NCBI GenBank assembly: GCA_022702705.1
Contig: CM040425.1
Span: 5,844,001-5,908,000, forward strand
Source: Papilionanthe hookeriana x Papilionanthe teres
Taxonomy: Eukaryota; Streptophyta; Magnoliopsida; Asparagales; Orchidaceae
Reading direction: 5' to 3'
DNA: 64,000 nucleotides
The translations under genes and the position numbers were made by a program. Positions within the stretch are counted from its first letter, which is position 1. Every line of letters begins with the position of its first letter. Below, piece after piece: positions 23,005-34,099 of the stretch. Below the pieces are notes generated by a model that was given only the letters and a program-made list of their open reading frames with translations, was not told where the DNA came from and did not search any database.

Positions 23005-24345
23005 GTGAATGTCATTTCAAATCAGCTTATGAAGAGAAATCTGAAAGAAAAGAATTAGAACATGAGCAAGAAGAGGTGTTATATCATTCTGAAGATTTTA
23101 ATGAGGAAGATCTAAATTATGTTTATGAAAATTTTGAACTGCTGGACATGAATGAAAAAGATGAATCTTTTGTTCCATCAATTGAAAAACCTCTTGAACT
23201 TGAGTTAAAGATGCTTCCTGATCATTTGAGGTATATTTTTCTAGGCGAGTCCTAAACTTTGCCAGTGATAATTTCCTCTCAATTAAATAAAAAAGAAGAA
23301 AAGAGTTTGTTTGAAGTTTTATAGAAATACAAGAAAGCCTTCGGATGGACGATAGCTGATATTAAAGGAATCAGTCCTTCAATTTGTATGCATAGAATCC
23401 TTATGGAAGATAATTGTAAACCTAGGGCTGAACCTCAAAGGAGATTAAATCATATTATGAAAGATGTTGTTAAGAAAGAAATTTTAAAATGGTTGGATGC
23501 TGGGATTATCTAACCCAATTTCAGATAGTTCATGGGTGAGTCCTATTCACTGTCTTCCTAAGAAAGGAGTAATTGTGACTGTTAATGAGAAGAATGAGAT
23601 TATACCAACAAGAAAGATTATAGGGTGGCGGATATGCATTGATTATAGAAAATTAAATATTACTACAAGGAAAGATCATTTTCCACTCCCATTTCTAGAT
23701 CAGATGTTTGATAAACTGGTTGGACATAAATACTTTTTTTTTCTGGATGGATATATAGGGTACCACCAAATTCAAATTGCTCTTGAGGATCAAGAGAAAA
23801 CAACTTTTACTAGTCCTTATGGTACGTTTGCTTTCAGAAGAATGCCTTTTGGTTTATGTAATACCCCTGCTACATTTCAGAGATGTATGATGGCTATTTT
23901 CTGTGACTTAATTGAAAAATGGATTGAAGTTTTTATGGACAACTTTTCAGTGTTTGGAAGTTCATTTGAATCATGTTTAGAACATTTATCTAAAGTTCTA
24001 AAATGCTGTGAAGAAACTAATTTGGTCCTTAATTGGGAAAAATGTCAATTTATGGTAGCAGGAGGAATTGTATTAGGACATAAAATATCAGAAAAAGGTT
24101 TAAAGGTAGATCCTGCAAAAATTCAAGTTATCTCTAATTTACCTTGTCTAAAAAATATAAAGGGAATTATAAGTTTTCTGGGACATGCTAGATTCTATAG
24201 GTGTTACATTAAAGACTTTTCAAAAATTTCAAAACCCTTATGTCGTTTATTGGAAAAGGATGTAATTTTTGATTTTTATGTTGAATGCCTAAAAGCTTTT
24301 AAAACATTAAAACAAAAATTAATCACTGCACCTATTATATGTTAA
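23005..24345 (+). pseudogene. E2 reverse transcriptase with mutated catalytic site
   Basis: An acidic linker (23,001-23,255, SEDFNEEDLNYVYENFELLD) leads to LPDHLRYIFLGES, then RT. FGWTIADIKGISPSICMHRIL is at about 23,340-23,400. From 23,497 a 282-codon stretch is open: SSWVSPIHCLPKKG, GWRICIDYRKLN, FLDGYIGYHQIQIA, FRRMPFGLCNTPATFQRCM, then EVFMDNFSVFG. The second Asp of the catalytic FMDD is Asn (AAC for GAC, near 23,939-23,941), which should abolish polymerase activity. Stops at 23,254 and 23,512 and a stop in FEVL(stop)KYKK also break it. Confidence 0.9.
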
Positions 24346-24945
24346 AATTTATCTGATGTTAAAACCGACCCTGTAGCTTTTGATAAAAACAATTCTAAAC
24401 AATTGGTTTTAGCAGATAAAAACAATTCCTCCTGAGAAAGATTTATTAGATATAGTATTTGCTTTTGATAAATTTTGATCATATTTAATTGGAACTAAAT
24501 GTGTAGTGCATACTGTTCATTCTGCTATCAAATATTTAATGATGAAGAAATATGCAAAACCGAGATTGATTAGATGGGTTCTTCTTTTGCAAGAATTTGA
24601 TTTTGAGATAATAGATAGGAAGGGTGCTGATAATCAAATTGTTCATCATCTATTCAGGCTTGAAACTGAAAAATCTTTCAGTGATATTGAAGAAATTAAT
24701 GAATATTTTCCTGATGAAAAAATGTTCACTATTAATGAATGGCGAATTTCGTGGTATGCCGACATTGTAAACTTTATTGTAAGTGATATTATACCATATG
24801 GTTTGACATACCAGGAAAAGAAGAAGTTTTTATCTGATGCTAAAATTTATTTTTGGGATGACCCATTTTTATATAAACAAGGAAAGGATCTGATCATTCG
24901 AAGATGTGTGCCTTTAGAAGAAACTTATGAAATTATTTAAAAATG
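24346..24945 (+). pseudogene. E2 RNase H, N-terminal half lost
   Basis: The segment homologous to the first catalytic residues (as in E1 at 4,130-4,260) is replaced at 24,346-24,440 by unrelated DNA containing a direct repeat of GATAAAAACAATTC (24,382-24,395 and 24,415-24,428). The C-terminal half resumes with FDKF, then VHTVHSAIKYLMMKK and RWVLLLQEFDFEIIDRKGADN. The catalytic YTDH-like motif is HTVH here, so Asp is also lost. The following segment (WRISWYADIVNFIVSDIIPYG) is the RNase H-integrase link. Confidence 0.8.
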
Positions 24946-26039
24946 TCATAATTCTGATTATGGGGGACATTTTGGAGTTGATAGAACTGCTTATAGAATT
25001 TTACAATCTGGAGTTTATTGGACCACAATTTTTAAAGATGTTAATGCATATATTTAAAATTGTGATCGATGTCAGCGTGTAAGCAATATTTCTAAAAGAC
25101 ACGAGATGCCCCTCAATTATATGTTGGAAGTTGAAATATTTGATATTTGGGGATTAGATTTCATAAGACCATTTACAACATCTTTCGAAAAGATCTATAT
25201 TTTAATAGCAGTAGACTATGTATCCAAATGGATTGAAGCTATTGCTTTACCTCAATGTGATGCTCAAAGTGTTTCAAAGTTTTTAAAAAAGAATATATTT
25301 TGCATATTTGGAATACCAAGAGTAATCATAACAGATGGGGGAGGCCATTTTAGAAATGAGATTATGGAGAAGTTAGTAAAGAAATGTCATATTAACCATC
25401 GCATTGTTACAGCTTATCATCCGCAGACAAGTGGTTTGGTTGAATTATCCAATTATAAAATTAAAAGAATATTGGAAAAGATTGTTAATCCAAACAGAAA
25501 GGATTGGTATATCAATCTGGATTATGCTTTGTGGGGTTATAAGACTACTTACATAACTCCTTTAGGGATGTTCTCATATAGGCTAATTTTTGGAAAAGCT
25601 TGTCATCTGCCTGTTGAACTTGAGCATAAAGCATATTGGGCTTTTAAAGAGTTCAATTATAATTTAAAGGATGTTTCTGAGAAGAGATTTTTGCAATTAA
25701 ATGAGCTTGAAGAGCTAAGGAATGAATCTTATGAAAAATGCTAAGATTTATAAAGTGAAAATGAAGTTATGGCATGATCGGAAGATTCTTACTAAAAATA
25801 TTGAGCCTGGAGAAAAAGTTTTGTTGTATAATGCAAGGTTGAAAATTTTTGCTGGAAAACTTAAGTCCAAATGGATGGGTCTATTTATTGTGATAAAAGT
25901 TTATTCTTATGGAGCTGTGGATATTCAATATCCTAAGACAAGAAAAATATTCGAAGTTAATGGTCATAGACTTAAACCTTATTTTTTAGTCGATCAACTT
26001 AAATCTGATGAGAAACTGATGTTGGTTCACTCAGAATAA
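24946..26039 (+). pseudogene. E2 integrase
   Basis: The HHCC finger is visible as GGHFGVDRTA and CDRCQRV (24,960-25,080) with one TAA in it. The core is open at 25,106-25,744: WGLDFIRPF (first Asp), VDYVSKWIEAIALPQCDA, IITDGGGHFRNEI (second Asp), SGLVELSNYKIKRILEK (Glu). All three acidic residues are present. A one-base insertion in the A-run near 25,733 shifts into the frame that encodes the C-terminal part (25,740-26,039, GEKVLLYNARL, KLKSKWMGLFIVIKV). No chromodomain. Confidence 0.9.
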
Positions 26040-26078
26040 GTTCTGGGTATGTCAGGCCGAAGACATTAGACTAAGCGC

Positions 26079-26096
26079 TTTGTGAGAGGCAACCCA
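26079..26096 (+). other. Conserved block after pol (GAGGCAACCCA), E2 copy
   Basis: TTTGTGAGAGGCAACCCA, forty bases after the integrase stop; the partner of 5,894-5,911 in E1. Confidence 0.7.
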
Positions 26097-26278
26097 TATT
26101 TGTTAGTGTGCTTTGCTTTATGTTTGCTTTGTGAGGTTTATTTGGTTTGTTTTTATGATTATATGGTAGTATTTTGAAGAGAATAGTTATAGTGGTGTTT
26201 ATTTGACATTAAAGGATGACTAGAAAGAGTTAGAATGAAAATTTTGGACAGTTGATAGACCTGTGCAAAAATGTGCAT

Positions 26279-26418
26279 TGGCGGCTAAGCGTCGTAGTTA
26301 AGAAAAACGTGATAAATGAATTTCTAGAAGCCAAAATCATGGGTAAGTGGTTTTAGGAGTTATTTTGGAGTTTTAAAATGTCCAGGATCGGTTTTAGCAC
26401 TACCCATGTCTATAAAAG
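26279..26418 (+). promoter_or_regulatory. E2 internal promoter-like module upstream of ORF A
   Basis: GGCGGCTAAGCGTC (26,280-26,293) followed by AGTTAAGAAAAA resembles the E2 LTR word GGCGCCTAAGCGCC (30,674-30,687) and its following AGTTAAAAAT. A strong TATA box TATAAAAG lies at 26,411-26,418, and ORF A begins at 26,497, 86 bases after the TATA start. The arrangement copies that of the LTR. Promoter activity is inferred. Confidence 0.5.
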
Positions 26419-26496
26419 GCCCTGGATTAAGAGAAACACTTGCCCTAGTCTCTATTTCCATTTCTGAGTCTTAGGAAGAGTATTTTGAGTGCAAAA

Positions 26497-26787
26497 ATGT
26501 CTTCTTGGGAGAGTGAAATTAAGAAGAAGGAGGAAGCCAACAAGAAGAAATTTATCAGTGAAAGTGTGCAAGAGTTATACAAAGGATTCCTAGCAGTTAG
26601 TATTCAAGGTATTGCAGAGAGGATTGCAAAGATTGAAGCCAATGTGGAGTCAATTGAAGCAAAGGTAAATGAAACTAACACACACTTAGCGCATATGGGA
26701 TGGCAACTTAAAATGCAATTCAATCATACAAGTCATGTGGAAGAAGCAGATAAGGTGATGTTTCTGAAAAACAAATGGTTAGAATAA
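26497..26787 (+). CDS. E2 ORF A, short coiled-coil protein
   Basis: An intact 97-codon ORF starting MSSWESEIKKKEEANKKKF, directly downstream of the internal TATA box. The context AAAATGT is acceptable for a plant start. The protein is charged, Lys/Glu-rich and predicted helical; heptad-like spacing in IAERIAKIEANVESIEAKV suggests a coiled coil. It takes the place of E1 ORF A but lacks the plant transposon domain, keeping perhaps only the equivalent of its C-terminal coiled coil. I do not know its function. No membrane segment. Confidence 0.5.
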   Translation: MSSWESEIKKKEEANKKKFISESVQELYKGFLAVSIQGIAERIAKIEANVESIEAKVNETNTHLAHMGWQLKMQFNHTSHVEEADKVMFLKNKWLE

Positions 26788-27271
26788 GAAGATGTAAGAG
26801 TTTTCAACCATCACCCATTTTATCATATTTATATTCCAAATGGTTCAAATGGAACTAATGGTGGTTATGGATACATTTAACCTAATGAAGATTGGAATTA
26901 ATTTGAGTATAGTTTAGTATTGTGGTTTTATGTGATAAGTGTTTAGTGTCTAGTATTATATGTTTGTGTTTTATTGAAGTTAAATGTGCATCTTAATGAT
27001 GTAAAATTATCTTTGTTTTGATATATTTGAATTATTGTGTATTGGGAAATTTCTTCCAAAATGTTTGGATAGAAATTTTTAGTATGTATTTAGTGTGATT
27101 GTTTTTAATTAAAGTTTGTGTTTGTGTGAAATTTGTTTGGAATTGACGGAAATTTAACTTTTTTTGGAGAATTAGAAAATATTAGAAGGGAGAAATTATT
27201 ATTTAAAGTGATTTAGAAGGATTAACAAAGGGGTTTAGAAAATTTTTAAATTAATTGTTAAAATAAGGATG
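26788..27271 (+). other. E2 spacer after ORF A
   Basis: T-rich non-coding DNA of about 480 bp. Nothing coding is seen. It probably includes the ORF A 3' UTR. Confidence 0.5.
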
Positions 27272-27355
27272 CTGACAGCTAAGCGCCAGAACTTAGACGC
27301 TTAAGCACCATAATTCACGGTTAATTGCCGAAGCCTCGCGCTTAAGCGCCAGTTC
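27272..27355 (+). promoter_or_regulatory. E2 second GC-rich palindrome module, upstream of ORF B
   Basis: CAGCTAAGCGCCAG (27,276-27,289), ACTTAGACGCTTAAGCACCA (27,291-27,310) and the perfect 12-bp palindrome GCGCTTAAGCGC (27,338-27,349) fall within 84 bp. They are versions of the word in the E2 LTR. No convincing TATA box follows; a CT-rich stretch near 27,405-27,430 might be an initiator region. ORF B starts at 27,729. Confidence 0.5.
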
Positions 27356-27728
27356 GCGAAAACTGATTTTCTGCAGTTAAAACCCTAAAATTCACATTTT
27401 TAACACCTCTCATCACCCTCAACCTCTCAAAGTCGCGAAATAGAATTTAAGGGAACCTTCAGTTGGATCAATTAAGAGCTGATTTTGACGAGATTTGTCA
27501 GATTTGAATTCCTTGAGGTATGAGCTCTACTCCTAAGTAAAAAATTTTTTATTTTCACCATATATTTTGAGTACATTATTGAAAAATCTTAAGATCATTA
27601 TTTATGGTGAAATTTGAGGAAAATCATGAAAAATTGCTTAGATATTGTGGAAATTACCTTTGGAAGTTAAATTAGCAAGTTTAGTTTGATTTTGGCATTT
27701 ATGGTGAATTTTTGGGATTTTTTTAGAG

Positions 27729-28879
27729 ATGGCTCCAAAGTCAAAGCGATCAAAAGATAAAACAGAATTTGATTCCAACAAATTATTAGTGCAAGAGCTG
27801 AGGATCGATATGTCGACGGACTGTCGTCACGTAAATTGATTCCGGAACGAGTGTTTAGTAAGCCAGGAGACGTTATTGAAGAAATGATTACTAGAAGGAA
27901 TTGGGAAAATTACTGTTACCTCTCCGCTATCACTGTTGTGTTTGTAGTCAGAGAGTTTTATGCAAACTTGTCTACAGCAGAAGAAAATTTGGTGATGGTT
28001 AGAGGTGAACAAGTACATTTTTCACCTGCGATAATCAATGTCTTTTACCACTTACCTCCTGCGGTGTTTTGTTTTTATGCTAATTATCATTCTACTAAAA
28101 GAGAATTTGATGAGATCATATCATTTCTGACTGATTAAAGAGGTTTATGGAAGATGACAAATGACATAATAGTAAAATTTCAGGCCTCTAAGTTGAATGC
28201 CATTTCAAATCAAAGGCAAGACATTACTTTATTTCATCTAAACTGTTGCCTTCAAGTCATATTAGTGAAGTTACAATGGAGAGAGCAGTTCTGAATCATT
28301 GTATTCAGTTGGGAAAGCCTATTGATGTAGGGGCTATTATTTTTGACTATGTGATGAACTGTGCCAGATCTGCTACTACTTCATGTATGAGATTTCCATC
28401 CTTAATTCATTCAATTTGTGAGCGATTTGGTGTTAAGTTTGAAACATGGGAGGAAGTTCTTCAGCCATTGAGACCTATTACCAGTGTAAACATTGGTGCT
28501 TACACTCTACATTCAGAGTTTAGCTGGAGAGGAGGATTTAGAACTTCCACTTCTTCTGCTTCTGCTTCTGCTGCTTCTACTTCACGTGCCACTACTTCTA
28601 GAGCATCGTTATCTAGTGATTCACAAACTGGACTATTGAAGAAGATTTTGAAGAAAGTGAGTCTTACCAGAGAACATGTTAGAGATATGGATGGTAAGAT
28701 TGAAAATATTGAAAGGTATATTGTTAATCATGATGAATATGAGGAGAATTATCGCAAGATACATGGATAAAGTGATTAGAGGTGATCATAGTGCTGAGAT
28801 GCCCCCTCATCCATTTTATATACCTTATGTGCCATCCAGAGACTGGGCTGAAGAAGATGATGATGAGGATCATGGTTAG
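27729..28879 (+). pseudogene. E2 ORF B, putative plant transposon protein domain
   Basis: Begins ATGGCTCCAAAG (Met-Ala-Pro-Lys), as E1 ORF B does. A one-base shift near 27,790 moves the frame to RAEDRYVDGLSSRKLIPERVF. The domain shows ITRRNWENYCYL, VVREFYANLSTAEENLVMVRG, VHFSP, then a stop at 28,136 and a frame change near 28,215. A 174-codon stretch (28,246-28,770) has SEVTMERAVLNHCIQLGKPID, FPSLIHSICERFGV, a Ser/Ala/Thr-rich linker at about residues 95-125, and a helical C-terminus. An acidic tail (AEEDDDEDHG) ends at 28,879 in another frame. No membrane segment; a DNA- or RNA-binding role is only a guess from the basic N-terminus (PKSKRSKDK). Confidence 0.7.
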
Positions 28880-30487
28880 AGTTGTTGTGTTTAGTTTGTT
28901 TTGATTTGTGATTTCTTATGTGTAGGTATGTTTTTATTCTTATATTTTTATATGTGATGTTATGTTTGATTGTTGTGTGATGTATTTATGATATGAACTC
29001 TGATTTTGTATTGAGCATAGTTGGACTATTTCTTTTTATGTACATTCAGATGTTTATGTGATAAAGTAATGTTTTATGTTGTAATTTGTGATATGTGTGT
29101 AGTAGTAAAAGTTTTAAATGTGTATTTAGTGTTTAAATTTTTAATAGAGTATAAATTAATTCCAAATTTGTTAGAAAATTTAGAACACTATTAGAAACCA
29201 CTATTTGAAAATTGCATGTTTAAACTTTTTAATATTTACTACCAATTATTATCTACCATTGTTGTGATTTTAGTTATGGCAAGTTGGTATGCATTTTCTT
29301 TGAAAACCTCCACTACTGTAGATGTCTTTTGAAAATTTTCTTTTATGAAAAACTAAATTTAGATTCTTTTTACTCCTGTTTATCTTTAAAAATGTTATAC
29401 TTGCATATTTAGGATATTGAAATTCTTGCAAGCATGTTATTTTAGTTTTTTAATTCTCACTCATGTATCATTTCTTATGCTTAAAAGTTTTCATCCTGAC
29501 TAAAAATTAAAGTTTGGGGGGGATTTAAAAAACCAAATTTTTCAAAAACCTAAAATTTTATTTGTTTTCAATAATGATTAAAATAAATTTGATTTTTGAT
29601 TGAAAATAATTATGTATATGAAGTTATATTAGGGAAACAAAATTTTGAGTATAGAAATGAATAAAAGAATTTAGTTAAAATTTATAGTAATAAAGAAGAT
29701 TTGACTATCTAAGAAATGTTAAATATAGAAATGAAAATTTTAAAGTTAAAATGTTTTTAATAAATAAATTTTAAATATAGTTAAACTATCTTTAGTAAGA
29801 AATGTTGTTTTTTTGGATAAATAGAAGATTTGACTTTTATTTTTCAAAGCTTAAATTTCTTTTATTAAAGAATAATTTTCAACACTATTATTATAATTTT
29901 TAAGTGAAAGATAAATATCAGACCTTTATTTTAAATGAAAGTGTGGAATTCAAAATTATTAATGGCCTATCCAGATACAGTAATCCTTGCCTCATAAAAA
30001 AAATAAAAATAAAAGAGAAGAGAAAAAATAAAAGAAAAGAAAAAGAAAAAGACAAAGACAAAGAGTGAAAAATAATATGTGAAAAGGATGGAGAAACTTG
30101 AGGATTTAAGGGCCTAATCAAAAATTGGTTCCATACCTAAAGTCTAAAATATAAGTTTTGAGAAAATCTAAAACTTAAGGTTATAATATAGTAAGTAAAA
30201 TTATTCTCAATTAAAATTTTTAGGTAAAGAAAAATAAAATTTTTGAACCCTATATTTTGAAAAATCTTTAAGTATTTCAACCTATATTTTTATTGTCCTT
30301 TACTTAAGAACTTTCTAAACTTTAAATTGGTCTTATTTACTAAATTTTTTTCTAAATTGGATTATTTCATTTCTAGAACAAAATTTTGAAATCTTCCTAA
30401 AGAAACTCATTTACATAATTAGCATGTTAATATTTTTATGGTTAAGGGTCACTTGAGGACAAGTAACATTTTAAGTTTGGGGGATTT
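28880..30487 (+). other. E2 3' UTR with G-tract, conserved block and polypurine tract
   Basis: Non-coding. AAAGTTTGGGGGGG ends at 29,522; the block TATCCAGATACAGTA is at 29,968-29,982, followed by an A/G-rich tract to about 30,080; TTGAGGACAAGTAA is at 30,453-30,466; and the polypurine tract AAGTTTGGGGGA is at 30,473-30,484. Order and spacing match E1 and E3. Confidence 0.8.
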
Positions 30488-32002
30488 TGATACACCTAAA
30501 ATATATACTATTTTTATGCACATTTTTATACCTATTTTTGATGATATTGCACTTTAATGGAAGGTAATTTGTGTTTTTCTTGTAGGTATGATGAAAATAA
30601 TTAATTATGATGAAAGGAGTGAAAAATGACCAAATTTGGAGCAAGATTAAGAAGTTTGAGAAATTTGACCTCTGGCGCCTAAGCGCCAAAGTGCCGACGC
30701 TTAAGCGCCATAGTTAAAAATCAAATTTAAATGAATTTTGGCTCCATTTTCAAGGGGTGTTTGAAGAAAATTTTGTTGGTGACTTCCTTAACTTCCTTTA
30801 GGCGGCAAATTTGAATGAAGGGATGCATCTTTTGGTGGATACATTGAATCTGGACATCATTTGAAGAGACACCAAGGCACCTTTTGGAAAATTGTAAAAA
30901 TGAAGCCTCATAATTTGCAAGTGGGTGTTGAAAGGGTTATTATTTAGTGTGTGTTATTAGTGTGGTTATTAATGTGTTAAGTTTTAGAGTTCTTCTTTTC
31001 TATAGTAGAGAGTAGAGAGTAAGAAAGAAAAAAGGGTTGGTGTGAACCGTTCTTCTCACAAATTTTCTTTTATCCTTATATCTAGTTTTTATTGAAGTTT
31101 AAAGTATTTATTAGAGTCACCAGAGTTGGGTGCAAACCTCTATAGAGTTGTATTGTGGAAAGCAAAATTTCAAAGGAACTTCCAGAGTCTGGTGGAGAGG
31201 ATTTTCATATAAGTATTTATCTTTGTTTTTACATATTATTTTTAAGTAAGATTATTGTGTTTTCATTATGGTTTATGCTTTCATATCAATTTTTGTTTGT
31301 GTTTACTTCATGAAATCTGAGTAGTTTAGTTTATCTTTTTCTTTCTTAGATGATGAAGTAATTAAATTATGGAAGTATTGTTGTGGAAAGTTTAAGTGTT
31401 TAATGTTGGATTAAATTTTTATGATTCAATTCGTTGAACTTAATTTACTTCTTGATTTGGCCAATTAAGATGTTAAAATTTGTTGTGAGATTATGTAAGA
31501 TCCAATGCGGTATTCTCTCAAATAATAATTGGAAAGAATCCCATGCAATTATATGGGTGAGAATTGTAGTCCATATGATTGAATGCAAATATATAGGGAG
31601 ATATGCTTTATTGTTGAGTAAAATTAGAGGACTTTAGAGTGACAGGCTAAAGCCCCCTAATTTGGTTTGTTATTTTAAATTTTGTTATGAGATGTTAGCC
31701 CCCAGGTGGAGGGAATAGAGGGAACTCTAGAGTGAGAGCTAGTATCTTCCCTGCCTAACCCATCTACAAAATTTCAATATTTTAAATTAATCAATTTTCT
31801 TTATAGAACCAAGTAAGGGTAAAGAATATAATTGCTCATATTTGGCATAGTACATTTAAATACTTCCACAACATAAAATTTTATAATTATTACTGATACA
31901 TTGAAGAAAGAAAAAGATATTTGATTCTTATAACTTTTATATCGTGTTTAGAGTATTGATAATTTCATTTCCCGCTTAAACTTGTTATTAAAAATATCAA
32001 AA
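30488..32002 (+). repeat. E2 3' LTR, end missing
   Basis: Starts TGATACACC and follows the 5' LTR up to AATATCAAAAA at 32,002, equivalent to about 20,416 in the 5' copy. The last ~230 bp of the LTR, including its terminal CA, are gone. It holds GGCGCCTAAGCGCC (30,674-30,687) and GACGCTTAAGCGCC (30,696-30,709). The TATA box of the 5' copy reads TGTAAAA here (about 30,894). Confidence 0.9.
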
Positions 32003-34099
32003 ACGCAGCTGAATCAGAAGGTGGCGTTGAATGACGGAGCGATGCGTAGCGCTTCGGAGCTGTCAAGGTTGAGGTGGTGCCACTCTGGATAAGTACAAAA
32101 ATAGGGATTTTCTATATTTAGTTAATTCCCTAAACTTTAAAAATCTATAACATGGTGTAGAAAAATAATAAAAATAAAAGAAAAATACCCATACCCTCCT
32201 TGCTCAATGAACAGAGGAGAATAATGTGAAATTAGTTTGAAGTTTATTTGATGAATATTTTACTTTTACTTAATTAAATACTATCTGGAGTCTTTTAATT
32301 CTCCATTGGCATAAACATGTCGCCATGGATTGATCTTTAGGGATCTTGTTCTGTCTATCACGAGAGATCTTCCCTGATTTTTCTAAGGTTAGAGGAGATC
32401 TCTATGAGGTTATCTTTATTTTTCAAGTTATTATGCCTATTTTGGTATAAAAATTATAATAATTAAAATAATTGTCAGAAAAATGTAAAGTAAATTTTGG
32501 CAGGTTACTTATGGCCAAAGGGCCCTAAAAAAAATTAAAACTTGGTTTAACTCATTAAGTACAACCCCAATGATAATTAAGATCTACAAATTAAATAAAA
32601 AATATTACATTAAAAATAAATGAAACTAACTTGATTTTCATTCTCCACTATAATTAAGGTTAGAGGAATCCCACATAAAAATTTCAAGTCAAATGGAGTT
32701 AATTTAAATGCTTAAATGAAATTTTAAGGTTAAACCACACTTTTAGCAATTATATAATTATAACAATTAAAATATACTTCAAAAAATTACCAAATAAATA
32801 ATGAGAGTTCTCTGTGATTAGAGGAGTCTCTGAAATATATAATCATAATAAAAATAAAATTTTCATTTTTAAGCATTATTTTAATATTTAAATATTTAAA
32901 AAATTAATAAAATAACAAAATTAATAAAATTATTGGAAATCAAATTGTCTCCTACTCACTTAGGAGCAATTGGGGTAATTTTCCTATCTCTCTAAAAAAA
33001 ATATTAAATTTTAAATGGCTAAAATCAATTTTTAAAGGCTAAAAATGGAAATTCCCTAATTTTGAACTAAAATAACTCTAGTAATTCAAAGAAAAATCAG
33101 AAAAATATGAAACTTATTTCTCTAGGTTCCATGACCTCAGAGCGATTTAATAAAAAAATATAAAAACTTAATTTTCAACTAATATAATATTTTATACTTA
33201 ATTAATACTCTAAAAATTGAAATAATTATGATAATTAAATTAAAACTCAAAAAATCATGAAATTTGATCGAAGGGGTCGTCTAGTTATGACGAACCTCCA
33301 ATAATTTTCTTAAGGAGAGAAACTTTGTTTTGAATAAGTTATTGAAATTTCATTGAAAATCCTATTTTTGCATGAAAATAAATATATAAATTAAATTAAA
33401 ATTTAAAAAATCTTATTTTCTCTTCTGATGCTTTAATTAACCCATGAATGAGGTAACATAAAATTTTAAATTCATTTGAATTAAATTTAGTGAATTATGA
33501 GGTGATAAAGCCCTAGGGGAGAATTTTTAATTTTAAGGTTTTAGCCTTAATTAATACATATGATAAATTAAGGAGTAAAATGGTTAACTAATAATCCTAA
33601 ATGACATGTTGAGAAGATTGAATCTTGAAGGGATGAATGGTAAAATAACCCACTTCAATTTTGTTACATCAAAAACAAATGAATAATTTCCTTAATTATG
33701 TGAATTTGGAAGATAATCAAACTGAATGAGCCTAAAGACAGGGGTTGACTTATAAAGTTAATAATCCACTGAATTTTAGCCCTATTTTGATGTTTTAATA
33801 ATAATCCAATGTTTTGATAAAAAAAAACTAAACTCACATGACTTAGTCTTTTCTAAAAAGAGAAAAATTAGTCACAAATTTATTCACTAAATCTTAAGGG
33901 CTTAGTAGTTAGCTAGGTCCAATCAAATCTCATTAAGAGAGGTTTAGAAAAGCAAACATAATAAAACATCAATCATTTGGAAACACTACAAGCCCATAAA
34001 ATTAATTTAAATCTTTCCTAAATAAATAAACTTTACCCCAAACAATTTCCAGTTATGTAATTCCTAAGTGAAATAACAAATGATAATTACCTCATTTAA
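32003..34099. repeat. Region B, right part: non-coding repeat DNA
   Basis: Starts with a GC-richer segment (32,003-32,095, with GACGGAGCGATGCG) and becomes very AT-rich. Small blocks at 32,185-32,390 repeat those of 13,888-14,100 in the same order, so this is taken as the continuation of region B after E2. No coding potential seen. Confidence 0.45.

Larger units (their letters stand above)
18953..32002 (+). mobile_element. Athila-type Ty3/gypsy LTR retrotransposon E2, nested
   Basis: A 13-kb element with a complete 5' LTR, PBS, gag, protease, RT, RNase H, integrase, short ORF A, ORF B, 3' UTR, polypurine tract and a 3' LTR missing about 230 bp at its end. Both flanks look like parts of one repeat unit, so it is a nested insertion. 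It is defective: several stops, frameshifts, FMDN in place of FMDD in RT, and a lost RNase H half. In a ~147-bp stretch of the two LTRs (19,881- and 31,471-) I counted nine mismatches, so the insertion is not recent. Confidence 0.9.
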
